Source: Candidatus Peregrinibacteria bacterium (GTDB taxonomy: Bacteria; Patescibacteriota; Gracilibacteria; UBA1369). From it: a stretch of 25,001 nt of DNA. Shown here piece after piece: positions 1-6,864 of this stretch (position 1 is its first letter; each line of letters begins with the position of its first letter). The DNA lies in contig WJLA01000021.1 of the NCBI GenBank assembly GCA_014728765.1, positions 1 to 25,001 on the forward strand, read 5' to 3'. Made by a program: the position numbers and the translations under genes. The notes beneath the pieces were generated by a model. It was given only the letters and a program-made list of their open reading frames with translations, was not told where the DNA came from and made no database searches.

Positions 1-2
1 AA

Positions 3-179
3 AATGCCCCGACAGTAATCCTTTTGGAAGCAATTAATTACATCAAATCCAGTGATGAAAAATTTTCAGAAGTACAAACCAAGGCGGAAAAACTCAAGCA
101 AGAGGAAGATATCTATGCTCTAATTCATGAAATTCAAGATGTCAGCAAACAATTAAAATCAAAATATAACCTTACGTAA
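3..179 (+). CDS. C-terminal fragment of an unknown protein (cut by window edge)
   Basis: An open frame enters from the left edge and ends at a TAA at 177-179. About 58 residues are visible. They are charged and rich in Lys, Glu and Gln, look alpha-helical, and end in SKYNLT. The stop codon shares its last A with the ATG of the next gene (TAATG), so the two genes are almost certainly co-transcribed and translationally coupled. I recognise no family and the N-terminus lies outside the window. Confidence 0.7.
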   Translation, partial: NAPTVILLEAINYIKSSDEKFSEVQTKAEKLKQEEDIYALIHEIQDVSKQLKSKYNLT

Positions 180-784
180 TGTTAGATTCATTTCCAAAAA
201 GACAGCTATTCAATACGATTGATAGTCCAAATAGCATGGTTGAAAAAGCAACTGAAAGTCAATCAACTCAACAAGAACAATTTGAAGAAAATTTTTTGAA
301 TACAATTCAAGAAGTAAATCAATTGATAACACGTGGAGAAAAGTTGGAAGAAATTAAATCAGATCCGCTATTTGAAAGACTAAAAAGTTTGACTGATAGC
401 TTGGAAGCTCTATATGAACAGTATAAAGGAAGTGAAAGCATTAAAGAAAAGGTTGAACAATATAAAAAGAACGCTCAATACAATTTTGATAAACTTATTG
501 ATTTGTTTGAAGATAGAGTTGAAAGCATGGAAAGAAGAAAGGCTTTAGATGATGCACAAGCAAAAATGCACGCTGGACTAAGCCAAGCTTTTCAGGGTGG
601 ATATCCTGAAAAAGCAATGGATGTTGCACTAGATTATCTCAATGACCCTGGAAACAAGTATTTTATGAAGTATATTACTGCAGGAGATCAAATTACATCT
701 ATGATGGATGGAAAAGTATATGGAGCATCATACAATGGCAAAAAGTGGATTAAAACCGATGAATATCCTATCAATTCAAACTAA
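179..784 (+). CDS. Unknown 201-residue helical protein
   Basis: The start at 179 is fixed by the TAATG overlap with the preceding gene. Residues about 15-130 are rich in Glu, Lys and Gln with heptad-like spacing, suggesting a long helix or coiled coil. The C-terminal 60 residues (around YPEKAMDVALDYLNDPGNKY) look more globular. There is no signal peptide and no membrane segment, so it is probably cytoplasmic. No family is recognised. No obvious + strand terminator follows; the gene runs up to the duplicated tRNA fragment at 799. Confidence 0.8.
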   Translation: MLDSFPKRQLFNTIDSPNSMVEKATESQSTQQEQFEENFLNTIQEVNQLITRGEKLEEIKSDPLFERLKSLTDSLEALYEQYKGSESIKEKVEQYKKNAQYNFDKLIDLFEDRVESMERRKALDDAQAKMHAGLSQAFQGGYPEKAMDVALDYLNDPGNKYFMKYITAGDQITSMMDGKVYGASYNGKKWIKTDEYPINSN

Positions 785-798
785 AAGCCATTTAATTC

Positions 799-844
799 AA
801 ACAAAAAGCTGGCAGGGCCAGGAGGAATCGAACCCCCGCCAGCG
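799..844 (-). repeat. Direct repeat copy A: duplicated 3' half of tRNA-Trp
   Basis: These 46 bases are identical to 937-982, an offset of 138 bp. On the - strand they contain the T-arm, the 3' acceptor strand and the encoded CCA of tRNA-Trp, plus 11 bases of its downstream flank. The 5' half of a tRNA is absent, so this copy cannot make a tRNA. The pattern of an intact tRNA plus a detached copy of its 3' end is what tRNA-targeting integration leaves behind, though a simple tandem duplication would give the same picture. Confidence 0.9.
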
Positions 845-898
845 AGGAAGCCTCAGCCGGCGCCATTTGATAGACGCAGTGGAGACCGCAAAGCGGTC
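844..898. other. Short GC-rich palindromic segment between the two tRNA 3' ends
   Basis: This stretch is clearly richer in G+C than its surroundings. It holds GAGG-aag-CCTC (844-854) and the perfect hairpin GACCGC-aaa-GCGGTC (884-898). The ten bases TGGAGACCGC at 880-889 also occur in the anticodon arm of the real tRNA-Trp (987-996). They may therefore be a decayed remnant of the missing tRNA half, or a chance match. No coding potential is apparent. Confidence 0.5.
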
Positions 899-902
899 AG
901 CC

Positions 903-936
903 AAAACAAAAAACCACCACAGAAAAAAGTGGCGGT
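903..936 (-). terminator. Rho-independent terminator of the rpsT-tRNA-Trp unit
   Basis: On the - strand an 8-bp stem (ACCGCCAC pairing with GTGGTGGT, one G-U pair) with an 8-base loop is followed directly by TTTTTTG and TTTT. It lies just 3' of tRNA-Trp and in the right orientation to end transcription from rpsT. Confidence 0.85.
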
Positions 937-982
937 AAACAAAAAGCTGGCAGGGCCAGGAGGAATCGAACCCCCGCCAGCG
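937..982 (-). repeat. Direct repeat copy B: inside and just 3' of tRNA-Trp
   Basis: Exact partner of the 46-bp repeat at 799-844. It covers the 3' 35 bases of the intact tRNA-Trp gene and 11 bases of flank, and it ends immediately at the stem of the terminator at 903-936. Confidence 0.9.
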
Positions 983-1021
983 GTTTTGGAGACCGCTGTA
1001 CTGCCACTATACGATGGCCCT
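948..1021 (-). tRNA. tRNA-Trp (anticodon CCA)
   Basis: The - strand folds as a complete 74-base cloverleaf. A 7-bp acceptor stem (AGGGCCA with TGGCCCT) is followed by discriminator G73 and an encoded CCA. The anticodon stem GCGGT/ACCGC closes the loop CTCCAAA, giving anticodon CCA, and the T-loop is GTTCGATTC. It begins only 6 bases after the rpsT stop codon, so it is probably cut from a shared transcript with rpsT. Its 3' half is duplicated at 799-844. Confidence 0.96.
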
Positions 1022-1027
1022 ACAGTA

Positions 1028-1291
1028 TTATTTTTTTTCAGCTTCCACCGCTTTGGCAAGCCTGGATTTTCTTCTCGCTGCTGTATTTTTATGAAGAATA
1101 TTTTTTTTGGCCGCAATATCTATTGCTTTATAAGCAGCAGATAATTCTTTTTTAGCCGCTTCTTTATCTGTTTTGGCCGTTGTTAAAACCTTTTTTACAG
1201 TATTTTTTAATTTGGTTTTAAAAGGTTTTCTAAGTGCAGTTCTTTTTTCTGCTTGTCTCATTGCCTTCTTGGCGGATTTGATAATTGGCAT
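1028..1291 (-). CDS. rpsT: Small ribosomal subunit protein bS20
   Basis: This 87-residue protein is strongly basic. It has the bS20 N-terminus MPIIKSAKKAMRQAEKR and the family's helical Lys/Ala-rich body, ending LHKNTAARRKSRLAKAV. bS20 binds 16S rRNA in the body of the 30S subunit, and the length matches the family. The frame is open nine residues further upstream, but the MPxIKSAKK motif fixes the start at 1291. A promoter at 1331-1359 leaves a leader of about 33 bases. tRNA-Trp follows by 6 bases, so the two form one transcription unit. Confidence 0.96.
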   Translation of the reverse strand: MPIIKSAKKAMRQAEKRTALRKPFKTKLKNTVKKVLTTAKTDKEAAKKELSAAYKAIDIAAKKNILHKNTAARRKSRLAKAVEAEKK

Positions 1292-1330
1292 GTATATTTC
1301 AATATTAAAAAGATTCAAATTTGCCTAAAG

Positions 1331-1359
1331 ATATAAGCATTATTACCGTCTCGTGTCAA
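1331..1359 (-). promoter_or_regulatory. Promoter for rpsT-tRNA-Trp
   Basis: Reading the - strand, TTGACA (1359-1354) is followed 17 bp later by TTATAT (1336-1331). The predicted start is near 1324, about 33 bases before rpsT. It is divergent from the promoter at 1397-1424. Confidence 0.7.
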
Positions 1360-1396
1360 ACAAATTTAAATATTATAAAAAAACATTACAAAAAAC

Positions 1397-1424
1397 TTGA
1401 CAAGAGAGAAAAAGGTGATAGAAT
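1397..1424 (+). promoter_or_regulatory. Strong extended -10 promoter for the S-layer-like gene
   Basis: TTGACA (1397-1402), a 16-bp spacer ending in TGA, then TAGAAT (1419-1424). The same TGATAGAAT element and 16-bp spacing occur in the tRNA-Gln promoter at 24139-24166, so this looks like a promoter class used for abundant RNAs. Transcription would start near 1431, leaving a leader of roughly 190 bases. Confidence 0.7.
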
Positions 1425-1430
1425 TCGAAC

Positions 1431-1624
1431 CTTAACTTGAGATTACTGCGTGAACAAGCTGTGGAGCTTAAGGAAGATCTTTGACAGATTAGTAAATGAC
1501 ACAAAAAAGTCTCTTTGAAATATGATGAAGCGTTTCAAAATATTTCAGAAAGTTATGTAATGCTTCTTATAGAAGCTGGTTATAATATATATATTTATAA
1601 ATTAGATAATTAACAACAATTATT
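1431..1624 (+). promoter_or_regulatory. Long 5' leader of the S-layer-like gene, rRNA-leader-like
   Basis: No gene is seen here. The leader contains two boxA-like words, TCTTTGACA (1478-1486) and TCTCTTTGAAA (1510-1520), of the kind found ahead of bacterial rRNA genes. It also has small hairpins: AAGCT-gtgg-AGCTT (1456-1469), TTTGAAA...TTTCAAA (1514-1539) and GCTTCT-tat-AGAAGC (1562-1576). A second possible -10 (TATAAT, 1581-1586) lacks a good -35. The rRNA comparison rests on my recollection of rRNA leaders, not on an alignment. Confidence 0.45.
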
Positions 1625-3859
1625 ATGAAAAATTTACTTCGTTCAGGCTGGGCGAAGAAGGCTATACTTTTCGCATTTATCGTAGGTGTAGTTTCTCCTT
1701 CTGCCTTAGCACAAGTTGGTTCAGGAACTTATACGGGTTCTGGACTAAACGCAACAGCTGCTGTTGCACCGCAGATTCAAAATCTGCAAATTTCTCCTTC
1801 TGGAGTTTATGATCCCAATGATGGAAATCTAACTGTAAGTTTTGAATTAAACACAACAGCAAAAACTTCTGTTTGGATCAAAAATTCTAACAATCAAATT
1901 GTTAGAACAATTCTATTTGATACTGATCTTATCTCAGGACAAACCTATTCATATTCATGGAACGGTTTGGATACAAAAGATAATGTAGTAACAGATGGAA
2001 CTTATAAAGCTGAAGTAGTTGCTAACAACTCAGCTGGAACCGACATCGATTCAGTCAACTTTACTGTTGAGGCGGATAACGGTGGAGGAAACGGTGATTC
2101 TTGTGACAACATTATTTCTGGTCATTTTGCAGATCCTGTAAGATTCGACCCTGAAGATAATGAAGATACAGAAATCAACTTCAGACTTTCAAGAGATGCT
2201 GAAGTTACAATTAGAATTATGGATGGAAGCGACAGAATTGAAACTCTTGTTGACTCAAGAGATTTGAATGATGGAGACCATGATTACAGATGGGACGGTG
2301 AAGACGATGACAATGACATTGTTGAAGACGGACTATATGAATATGAAATCAAAGCTGAAGTATCAGGATGTTCTGATGACGTGGAAACCGGAACCGTTAG
2401 AGTTGATACTGATGGATCAAGAGATGAGCAAGATGACTGGGATGACGATAGAGAAGGTTTGATTAGAGATCTTGAAGTTGATCCTGATGTAATCGATCCA
2501 GATTCAAGCGATGACGATGAAAATGAAACAGAAATCACTTTCGAATTAACTGATGATGTTGACAGACTGTTGGTGCAAATCGTTGATGGTGATGAAGTAG
2601 TTTATGAAATTACTGACAGAACTAATGTATCAGATGGTGATTACACCTATTTCTGGGACGGTGAAGATGAAGATGGAGATGTTGTCGATGATGACGAATA
2701 TGATGTAAGAGTTATGGCTGAAGATGAAGATAATGATACTGATGCAGACAGAGTTTGTATTGCAGTTGATACAGGTGGAGCAGAAAATGATTGTAAAGGT
2801 ACTGATGAAGATGATTGGCCTTCAACTGATGAAGATCTAATCAGAGACATCAACGTTTTCAATGAAATATTTGATCCAACCGAAGGTGAAAGATCAAGAA
2901 TCAGATTCAGAGTAACTGATGACCTTGAAAGACTTGTTGTACAAGTTATGGACGGTGATGAAGTTATTGAAACTCTAAGAGACTCAGATGATGTTTCTGA
3001 AGGTGAATATGAATATTCTTGGGATGGTAGAGACGAAGACGGTGATATCGTTGATGATGAAGTATATGAATACAGAGTTATGGCTGACAACGGCGATGAC
3101 ACTGATACAGACAGAGCATATACCGAAGTTGATACTGATGGAATCATTATCGGATTCCCTACACATGCAAGATGTGCAGGATTCAGAGATGTTTCAATCT
3201 ACTCTCCATTCTGTAAAGCTATTGAATTAATGTCAGCAGAAAACATCTTTGATGGATATTCAGATGGAACATTCAGACCATATAAAGCAATCAACAGAGC
3301 TGAAACCACTAAAGTAGTGACTCTAGCTCTAGGTTATGATGTGAATACCGGTGGCTTCTATGGAAAACAATTTGTGGATACTTTACCAAACGCTTGGTAT
3401 GCTCCTTATCTGGATACAGCTCTTGATAACGGAATTATCCATGGATATCCTGATGGAACATTTAGACCATCAAATACTATTAACAGAGTTGAACTTCTAA
3501 AGATCTTCCTAGAAGCTCACAATGTTGGATTCTCAAGATGTAGCACTCAACCTTATTCTGATACTCCAATCAACGCCGATACTGATTGGTATATGCCATA
3601 CGCTTGTTACGCTAAACAAAACGGTTTGATGGGTGGATATGGTAACAACCTATTCCCTGCTCAAGCCATGACTAGAGGTGACGTAGCTGACTTATTCTAC
3701 GACTTCGAGCAAAAAGGTGCATATGCCGGATACGGACCTGATGGAATACAAGGTGGTAACTATAGAAATTATGATTATGATTACAACGATAACTACAATA
3801 ATTATAATGACGGTTACTATACTTGGAGAAACGGAAGATATGAATATGTGTCATACTAA
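1625..3859 (+). CDS. Acidic SLH-domain surface protein with FlgD-type Ig repeats (S-layer-like)
   Basis: This 744-residue protein starts with a signal peptide (basic MKNLLRSGWAKK, hydrophobic stretch, likely cut after ALA near residue 29). Four FlgD-type Ig-like repeats follow, each marked by a Y-x-W-[ND]-G core followed by an Asp-rich turn, near residues 110-145, 218-248, 338-369 and 462-493. They are separated by linkers very rich in Asp and Glu. Three SLH modules (about residues 510-690) carry signatures such as GYSDGTFRP, GYPDGTFRP and a degenerate GYGNNLFP. SLH modules normally bind cell-wall polymers, so this is a wall-anchored surface or S-layer protein. The last 40 residues are a Tyr/Asn-rich tail. 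A strong promoter, a long leader and a strong terminator suggest high expression as a single gene. The acidic surface may bind calcium, which is an inference. Confidence 0.88.
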   Translation: MKNLLRSGWAKKAILFAFIVGVVSPSALAQVGSGTYTGSGLNATAAVAPQIQNLQISPSGVYDPNDGNLTVSFELNTTAKTSVWIKNSNNQIVRTILFDTDLISGQTYSYSWNGLDTKDNVVTDGTYKAEVVANNSAGTDIDSVNFTVEADNGGGNGDSCDNIISGHFADPVRFDPEDNEDTEINFRLSRDAEVTIRIMDGSDRIETLVDSRDLNDGDHDYRWDGEDDDNDIVEDGLYEYEIKAEVSGCSDDVETGTVRVDTDGSRDEQDDWDDDREGLIRDLEVDPDVIDPDSSDDDENETEITFELTDDVDRLLVQIVDGDEVVYEITDRTNVSDGDYTYFWDGEDEDGDVVDDDEYDVRVMAEDEDNDTDADRVCIAVDTGGAENDCKGTDEDDWPSTDEDLIRDINVFNEIFDPTEGERSRIRFRVTDDLERLVVQVMDGDEVIETLRDSDDVSEGEYEYSWDGRDEDGDIVDDEVYEYRVMADNGDDTDTDRAYTEVDTDGIIIGFPTHARCAGFRDVSIYSPFCKAIELMSAENIFDGYSDGTFRPYKAINRAETTKVVTLALGYDVNTGGFYGKQFVDTLPNAWYAPYLDTALDNGIIHGYPDGTFRPSNTINRVELLKIFLEAHNVGFSRCSTQPYSDTPINADTDWYMPYACYAKQNGLMGGYGNNLFPAQAMTRGDVADLFYDFEQKGAYAGYGPDGIQGGNYRNYDYDYNDNYNNYNDGYYTWRNGRYEYVSY

Positions 3860-3873
3860 TCTATCAAACAAAC

Positions 3874-3907
3874 AAAGAGCCTTCATCGCCAGATGGGGCT
3901 CTTTTTT
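3874..3907 (+). terminator. Rho-independent terminator of the S-layer-like gene
   Basis: AAAGAGCC (3874-3881) pairs with GGCTCTTT (3897-3904). CATC/GATG can pair inside the loop, and a T-run to 3907 follows. It lies 15 bases after the stop codon. Confidence 0.9.
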
Positions 3908-3908
3908 G

Positions 3909-3937
3909 TTGCATAAAATCTGAACTGATGTGATAAT
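3909..3937 (+). promoter_or_regulatory. Probable promoter for the YtxH-like gene
   Basis: TTGCAT (3909-3914), 17-bp spacer, GATAAT (3932-3937) preceded by TGT, an extended -10 pattern. It starts at the tail of the upstream terminator and leaves a leader of about 20 bases. Confidence 0.5.
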
Positions 3938-3963
3938 GAATATAAACCATAACAAATACCTAC

Positions 3964-4377
3964 ATGAAAAAAGGCAAATTTTTTATCGGAGCAGTCTTGG
4001 GAGCATTGGCGGGGCTGGCTTTTGCACCAAAAAAAGGAAGTTCACTTAGAAAAGAAGTTCAAGAAGGATTTAAGAAAGGTAAAGGTGGTGATGTACTTTA
4101 TCAAAATGCCAAAATGATGGGTGATGATGTTTCCAAAACGGCGCAAGAAATCTATAACGATCCAAAAGTTCAAAAGCATGTGAAGTATACTCAAAAAGAA
4201 GCGGATAAGATGATTAAACAAATCCAAAAAGAATTGGAAAAAAGAGGCGAAGAATGGAAAGCTACAGCTCAGAAAAGGATCGAAGAAGTAAAAGCTCACA
4301 TAGATAAAAAGGCTGAATCTGCAAAGAAATCCATCAAATCAAAATCCAGAAAAATACCGGTCAAAAGATCAAAATAG
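3964..4377 (+). CDS. YtxH-like membrane-anchored helical protein
   Basis: This 137-residue protein begins MKKGKFFIGAVLGALAGLAFAPKKG. That is one glycine/alanine-rich membrane helix (about residues 6-22) followed by the APKKG step and a basic helix starting LRKEVQEG, as in the YtxH family of small Gram-positive membrane proteins. The remainder is one long Lys/Glu/Gln-rich helix with a very basic end. YtxH proteins are stress-associated in Bacillus but their biochemical role is unclear. The gene has its own promoter, and its stop codon lies one base from that of the convergent gene at 4379. Confidence 0.75.
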   Translation: MKKGKFFIGAVLGALAGLAFAPKKGSSLRKEVQEGFKKGKGGDVLYQNAKMMGDDVSKTAQEIYNDPKVQKHVKYTQKEADKMIKQIQKELEKRGEEWKATAQKRIEEVKAHIDKKAESAKKSIKSKSRKIPVKRSK

Positions 4378-4378
4378 G

Positions 4379-4855
4379 CTAATAGAATTTTAATAGATAG
4401 CTAACTATTTCATTTAACCTGGTTGAGTTGAAATATCTGTCTTGATAAACATATTCTTCAATTAATCTATTGGCAATTTCTTTTGCAAAGGAATCTTTTT
4501 CAGGTTCCAGATTTGGAACTGTTAATCTTAAAGCGAAAGGATTATAATTTATTCTATTGTCTCTGATGATGTAGAACACAATACCTTTTGTAAATGCACC
4601 AATTTCATCAGGCGTTTTTATCAGACCTTGAAAAGCTTCATCAATATTAACAAAATAGTTAATCATGAAGGCTGTTAATCTTAATCTAGTCAATTTGAAT
4701 ATTGCGACTTCATCGTCTTCTGATATCTCAGAAAGCTTTTCATTCCAGTATTGTCCATATTCCATATGGTTTGCAAGATAGCTGCCGTCTTCAATCAACT
4801 CTTGCTTTAATGGGGGACAACTAATCCTAAAATTTTTTCCACTATTATAATCCAT
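4379..4855 (-). CDS. Unknown 158-residue protein
   Basis: No family is recognised. The protein lacks a signal peptide and membrane helices and looks globular and helical, with a central stretch LTRLRLTAFMINYFVNIDEAF. A good promoter lies 19 bases upstream (4874-4901). The gene ends tail to tail with the YtxH-like gene, with one base between them. It belongs to a run of four - strand genes of unknown function (4379-6809), each apparently with its own promoter. Confidence 0.8.
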   Translation of the reverse strand: MDYNSGKNFRISCPPLKQELIEDGSYLANHMEYGQYWNEKLSEISEDDEVAIFKLTRLRLTAFMINYFVNIDEAFQGLIKTPDEIGAFTKGIVFYIIRDNRINYNPFALRLTVPNLEPEKDSFAKEIANRLIEEYVYQDRYFNSTRLNEIVSYLLKFY

Positions 4856-4873
4856 AATTATTAATTAGAGGAT

Positions 4874-4901
4874 ATAGTAGCAGAATCGGCAAAATAGTCA
4901 A
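4874..4901 (-). promoter_or_regulatory. Promoter for the 4379-4855 gene
   Basis: On the - strand, TTGACT (4901-4896), 16-bp spacer, TACTAT (4879-4874). The predicted start near 4867 leaves a leader of about 12 bases without a Shine-Dalgarno sequence. Confidence 0.6.
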
Positions 4902-4908
4902 AAAGGCT

Positions 4909-5709
4909 TTACATTTTAATCAAAGCGAATTGATTTGTAATTTTTTGATCAGGAACAAGCTTTTGTATTTGGCTTTCAATTTTTTTATGCATATTTTTAC
5001 CCTTGGATGAGTTTAATAAAGCCAACAAATATGTAATTTCCCTGTTCGAAAGAAATTCTTTATAGCTTTCATCCAATCTTCCATTATTTAAGTCTCTGTT
5101 AACTTTTGACAAAATATTCTCACCTATTGCAAACAATATATCGTCATCGTTTAAATTAACTTCTTTACTTCCGGTTATTTCAACCAAATTTTTGTTTCTC
5201 AAAACAAAAACCCTTTTATTCTTTTCTAAAGCTTCCTTTGCTATAACAGTTTTATTTTCATAATCAATTACAATTCCAAAATTATTATTCAATATTTCTG
5301 GAAAAGCTTTGTAATATTCCTGTTCTTGGTATTCATTAATCTTGTCTGATCCTTGTAATTCTTCATTTATGTAGCCAGATAAATTTTGCCATGAATCTGA
5401 TTGCGCATCCAGCCCTTTGATATGTTCTACAGGCTTCTTGTTTTCGAATTCTTTTTTTAGCCTCGCTTTCATATCTTCAATTTCAGGCGAAACCGGAATC
5501 GGTTGAGAGCTATCAAGCTTATCAATTGGTTTTGTTGAATAAGGCGCTGGTTTGGAGCCCGGAATCGGTTCAAGAACTTTTTTAACTTTTTGTTGAGTAT
5601 CTTTTTTTAAATCAACTATGTTTTCATCTTCCGGAATTTCCCAGCCGGCATCGATTCCTTCAACATCATTTAAATTGAAAATATCTTCGGCTGCGTTACC
5701 TTGAGTCAT
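4909..5709 (-). CDS. Unknown 266-residue cytoplasmic protein
   Basis: The first half (to about residue 95) is acidic, Pro/Lys-rich and probably disordered. The second half contains alternating strand-like segments, FGIVIDYENKTVIAKEALEKN then RVFVLRNKNLVEITG and DDDILFAIGENIL. The rhythm of that part faintly recalls PPM/PP2C phosphatase strands, but no metal-binding aspartate motif is visible, so I do not assign the family. There is no signal peptide. The -10 box at 5716-5721 lies 7 bases before the ATG, implying a leaderless mRNA. Confidence 0.78.
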   Translation of the reverse strand: MTQGNAAEDIFNLNDVEGIDAGWEIPEDENIVDLKKDTQQKVKKVLEPIPGSKPAPYSTKPIDKLDSSQPIPVSPEIEDMKARLKKEFENKKPVEHIKGLDAQSDSWQNLSGYINEELQGSDKINEYQEQEYYKAFPEILNNNFGIVIDYENKTVIAKEALEKNKRVFVLRNKNLVEITGSKEVNLNDDDILFAIGENILSKVNRDLNNGRLDESYKEFLSNREITYLLALLNSSKGKNMHKKIESQIQKLVPDQKITNQFALIKM

Positions 5710-5715
5710 AAGTGC

Positions 5716-5721
5716 ATTATA
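5716..5721 (-). promoter_or_regulatory. -10 box placing transcription start at the ATG of the 4909-5709 gene
   Basis: A perfect TATAAT on the - strand is followed by six bases (GCACTT) and then the ATG at 5709. RNA synthesis would start at or beside the start codon. No convincing -35 is seen. Confidence 0.55.
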
Positions 5722-5746
5722 ATATTATCTCAATACTATAGCATAT

Positions 5747-6262
5747 TTATTGGAGTTTGGAAAGAGTTTCGAAAGCTTTTAATATATATTTTGAATTTGT
5801 GTCATTTTTAGAGGCTATCATCAGAAAATTAAACACTTCAGCAATTTCATCCGCCAATCGCGACAATTCAGCTGATTCAAGCTTAGCTTTGTCTTTTTCT
5901 TCAATTTGATTCGAATCCGTTAACTGCTGATGTATATAGGCAAAAAAGACAGCTGTAAATCTCAGCTTAATTCGATTATCCACTTTGCTTAAATAACCAA
6001 AATATTGTTCAAAAAGCTCAGTTTGCGAGATCACAGAATGAAACAAATCATGATATGCATGGCCGGATGCTTCAATAATCAGCTTGGAAAGCTCTCTGTC
6101 TACATAATGAGCAATTTTATAAGGTCGTAGTGAGCTGTGAATCTTTTCTATAATTGTGTAAATTTCTGAATAATCAAGATCTTCTGCCTCTTCTGTACTC
6201 TCAGTAGCTTTTTTGCCATCAATGACAAGAAAATTTCTATTTTTCTCTAAATCACCATCCAT
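5747..6262 (-). CDS. Unknown 171-residue protein
   Basis: The frame is open to a TTG at 6295, but I prefer the ATG at 6262 (protein begins MDGDLEKNRNFLVIDGKK) because it removes an unlikely hydrophobic stub and lies downstream of a possible TTGACT promoter near 6285-6313. The protein is predominantly helical with no membrane segment after this start, and it contains YRI-poor, Ile/Leu-rich helices such as LIIEASGHAYHDLFHSVI. No family is recognised. It sits between two other unknown genes on the same strand. Confidence 0.72.
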   Translation of the reverse strand: MDGDLEKNRNFLVIDGKKATESTEEAEDLDYSEIYTIIEKIHSSLRPYKIAHYVDRELSKLIIEASGHAYHDLFHSVISQTELFEQYFGYLSKVDNRIKLRFTAVFFAYIHQQLTDSNQIEEKDKAKLESAELSRLADEIAEVFNFLMIASKNDTNSKYILKAFETLSKLQ

Positions 6263-6338
6263 ATAAAATTTACAAAGGATTGTAAAATAAAACAAAAAAC
6301 CAAAAAAGTCAAATAAGTTTAATCTTTTCTAAGATTTA

Positions 6339-6809
6339 CTATAAAAATGGCAAGATATCTCGAACTTTTTTATTGATTTCAGCTAATTTGGATGATGTTT
6401 CCGGTGTTAGTGTTTGATTCATCAATTCTTCTCTTTCCTTTAAAACATTCAATTCGGCATCAGTTAGTCCGGGTAATGCTTTAGTATTGGCCTCTTCTTC
6501 CATTTTATAAACAAAATCCTCAAATTCATCTACCTCAAATATTACTCTTTTAGCATCAGGGCTAAGCGGAAATTTTGAAACTTCAATTTGTCTTTGTTCC
6601 GGTGTGAATTGCTTGAATCTTGGACTATTTTTAAATTCAAGAGCTTTGCTAATATTATCGATTAGCAAATTTATATTTGGATTATTGCTACCCTTTTCAT
6701 AAGCATCACTAATTCCGGGATAAATCTTATCCAGTTTTTGCATTAATTCTTCGGGAATCAAAAAATTGTCTAAACTTTCTTCAGGTAGATTATTTGCAGG
6801 AATGGCCAT
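6339..6809 (-). CDS. Unknown 156-residue helical protein
   Basis: This acidic, mostly helical protein starts MAIPANNLPEESLDNFLIPEE and contains long Glu-rich helices near the C-terminus (LNVLKEREELMNQTL). It has no signal peptide or membrane helix and no recognised family. An extended -10 (TGCTATAAT, 6840-6848) gives it its own promoter, separating it from the folD operon upstream. Confidence 0.76.
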   Translation of the reverse strand: MAIPANNLPEESLDNFLIPEELMQKLDKIYPGISDAYEKGSNNPNINLLIDNISKALEFKNSPRFKQFTPEQRQIEVSKFPLSPDAKRVIFEVDEFEDFVYKMEEEANTKALPGLTDAELNVLKEREELMNQTLTPETSSKLAEINKKVRDILPFL

Positions 6810-6839
6810 AATTATTATTAGATTTTAATTTATCCAATA

Positions 6840-6848
6840 ATTATAGCA
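6840..6848 (-). promoter_or_regulatory. Extended -10 promoter for the 6339-6809 gene
   Basis: TGC-TATAAT on the - strand with no strong -35; the extended TG motif could compensate. The leader is about 24 bases and AT-rich. The site lies in the short gap after the folD stop codon. Confidence 0.5.
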
Positions 6849-6864
6849 CAATTTCAAAAAAAAA

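Noticed and set aside
853..1144. Open frames on both strands across 853-1144
   Set aside because: They cover the tRNA-Trp gene, its terminator and the end of rpsT, so they are chance frames in RNA and GC-rich sequence.
2647..3147. 166-residue Ser-rich open frame on the - strand
   Set aside because: It is a shadow of the Asp/Glu-rich repeats of the S-layer-like gene; GAT/GAA codons read as Ser/Phe-rich frames on the other strand.
1625..3859. CRISPR or tandem DNA repeats
   Set aside because: The apparent repeats are protein-level Ig and PKD repeats with diverged DNA. No regularly spaced identical repeats with unique spacers were seen anywhere in the window.
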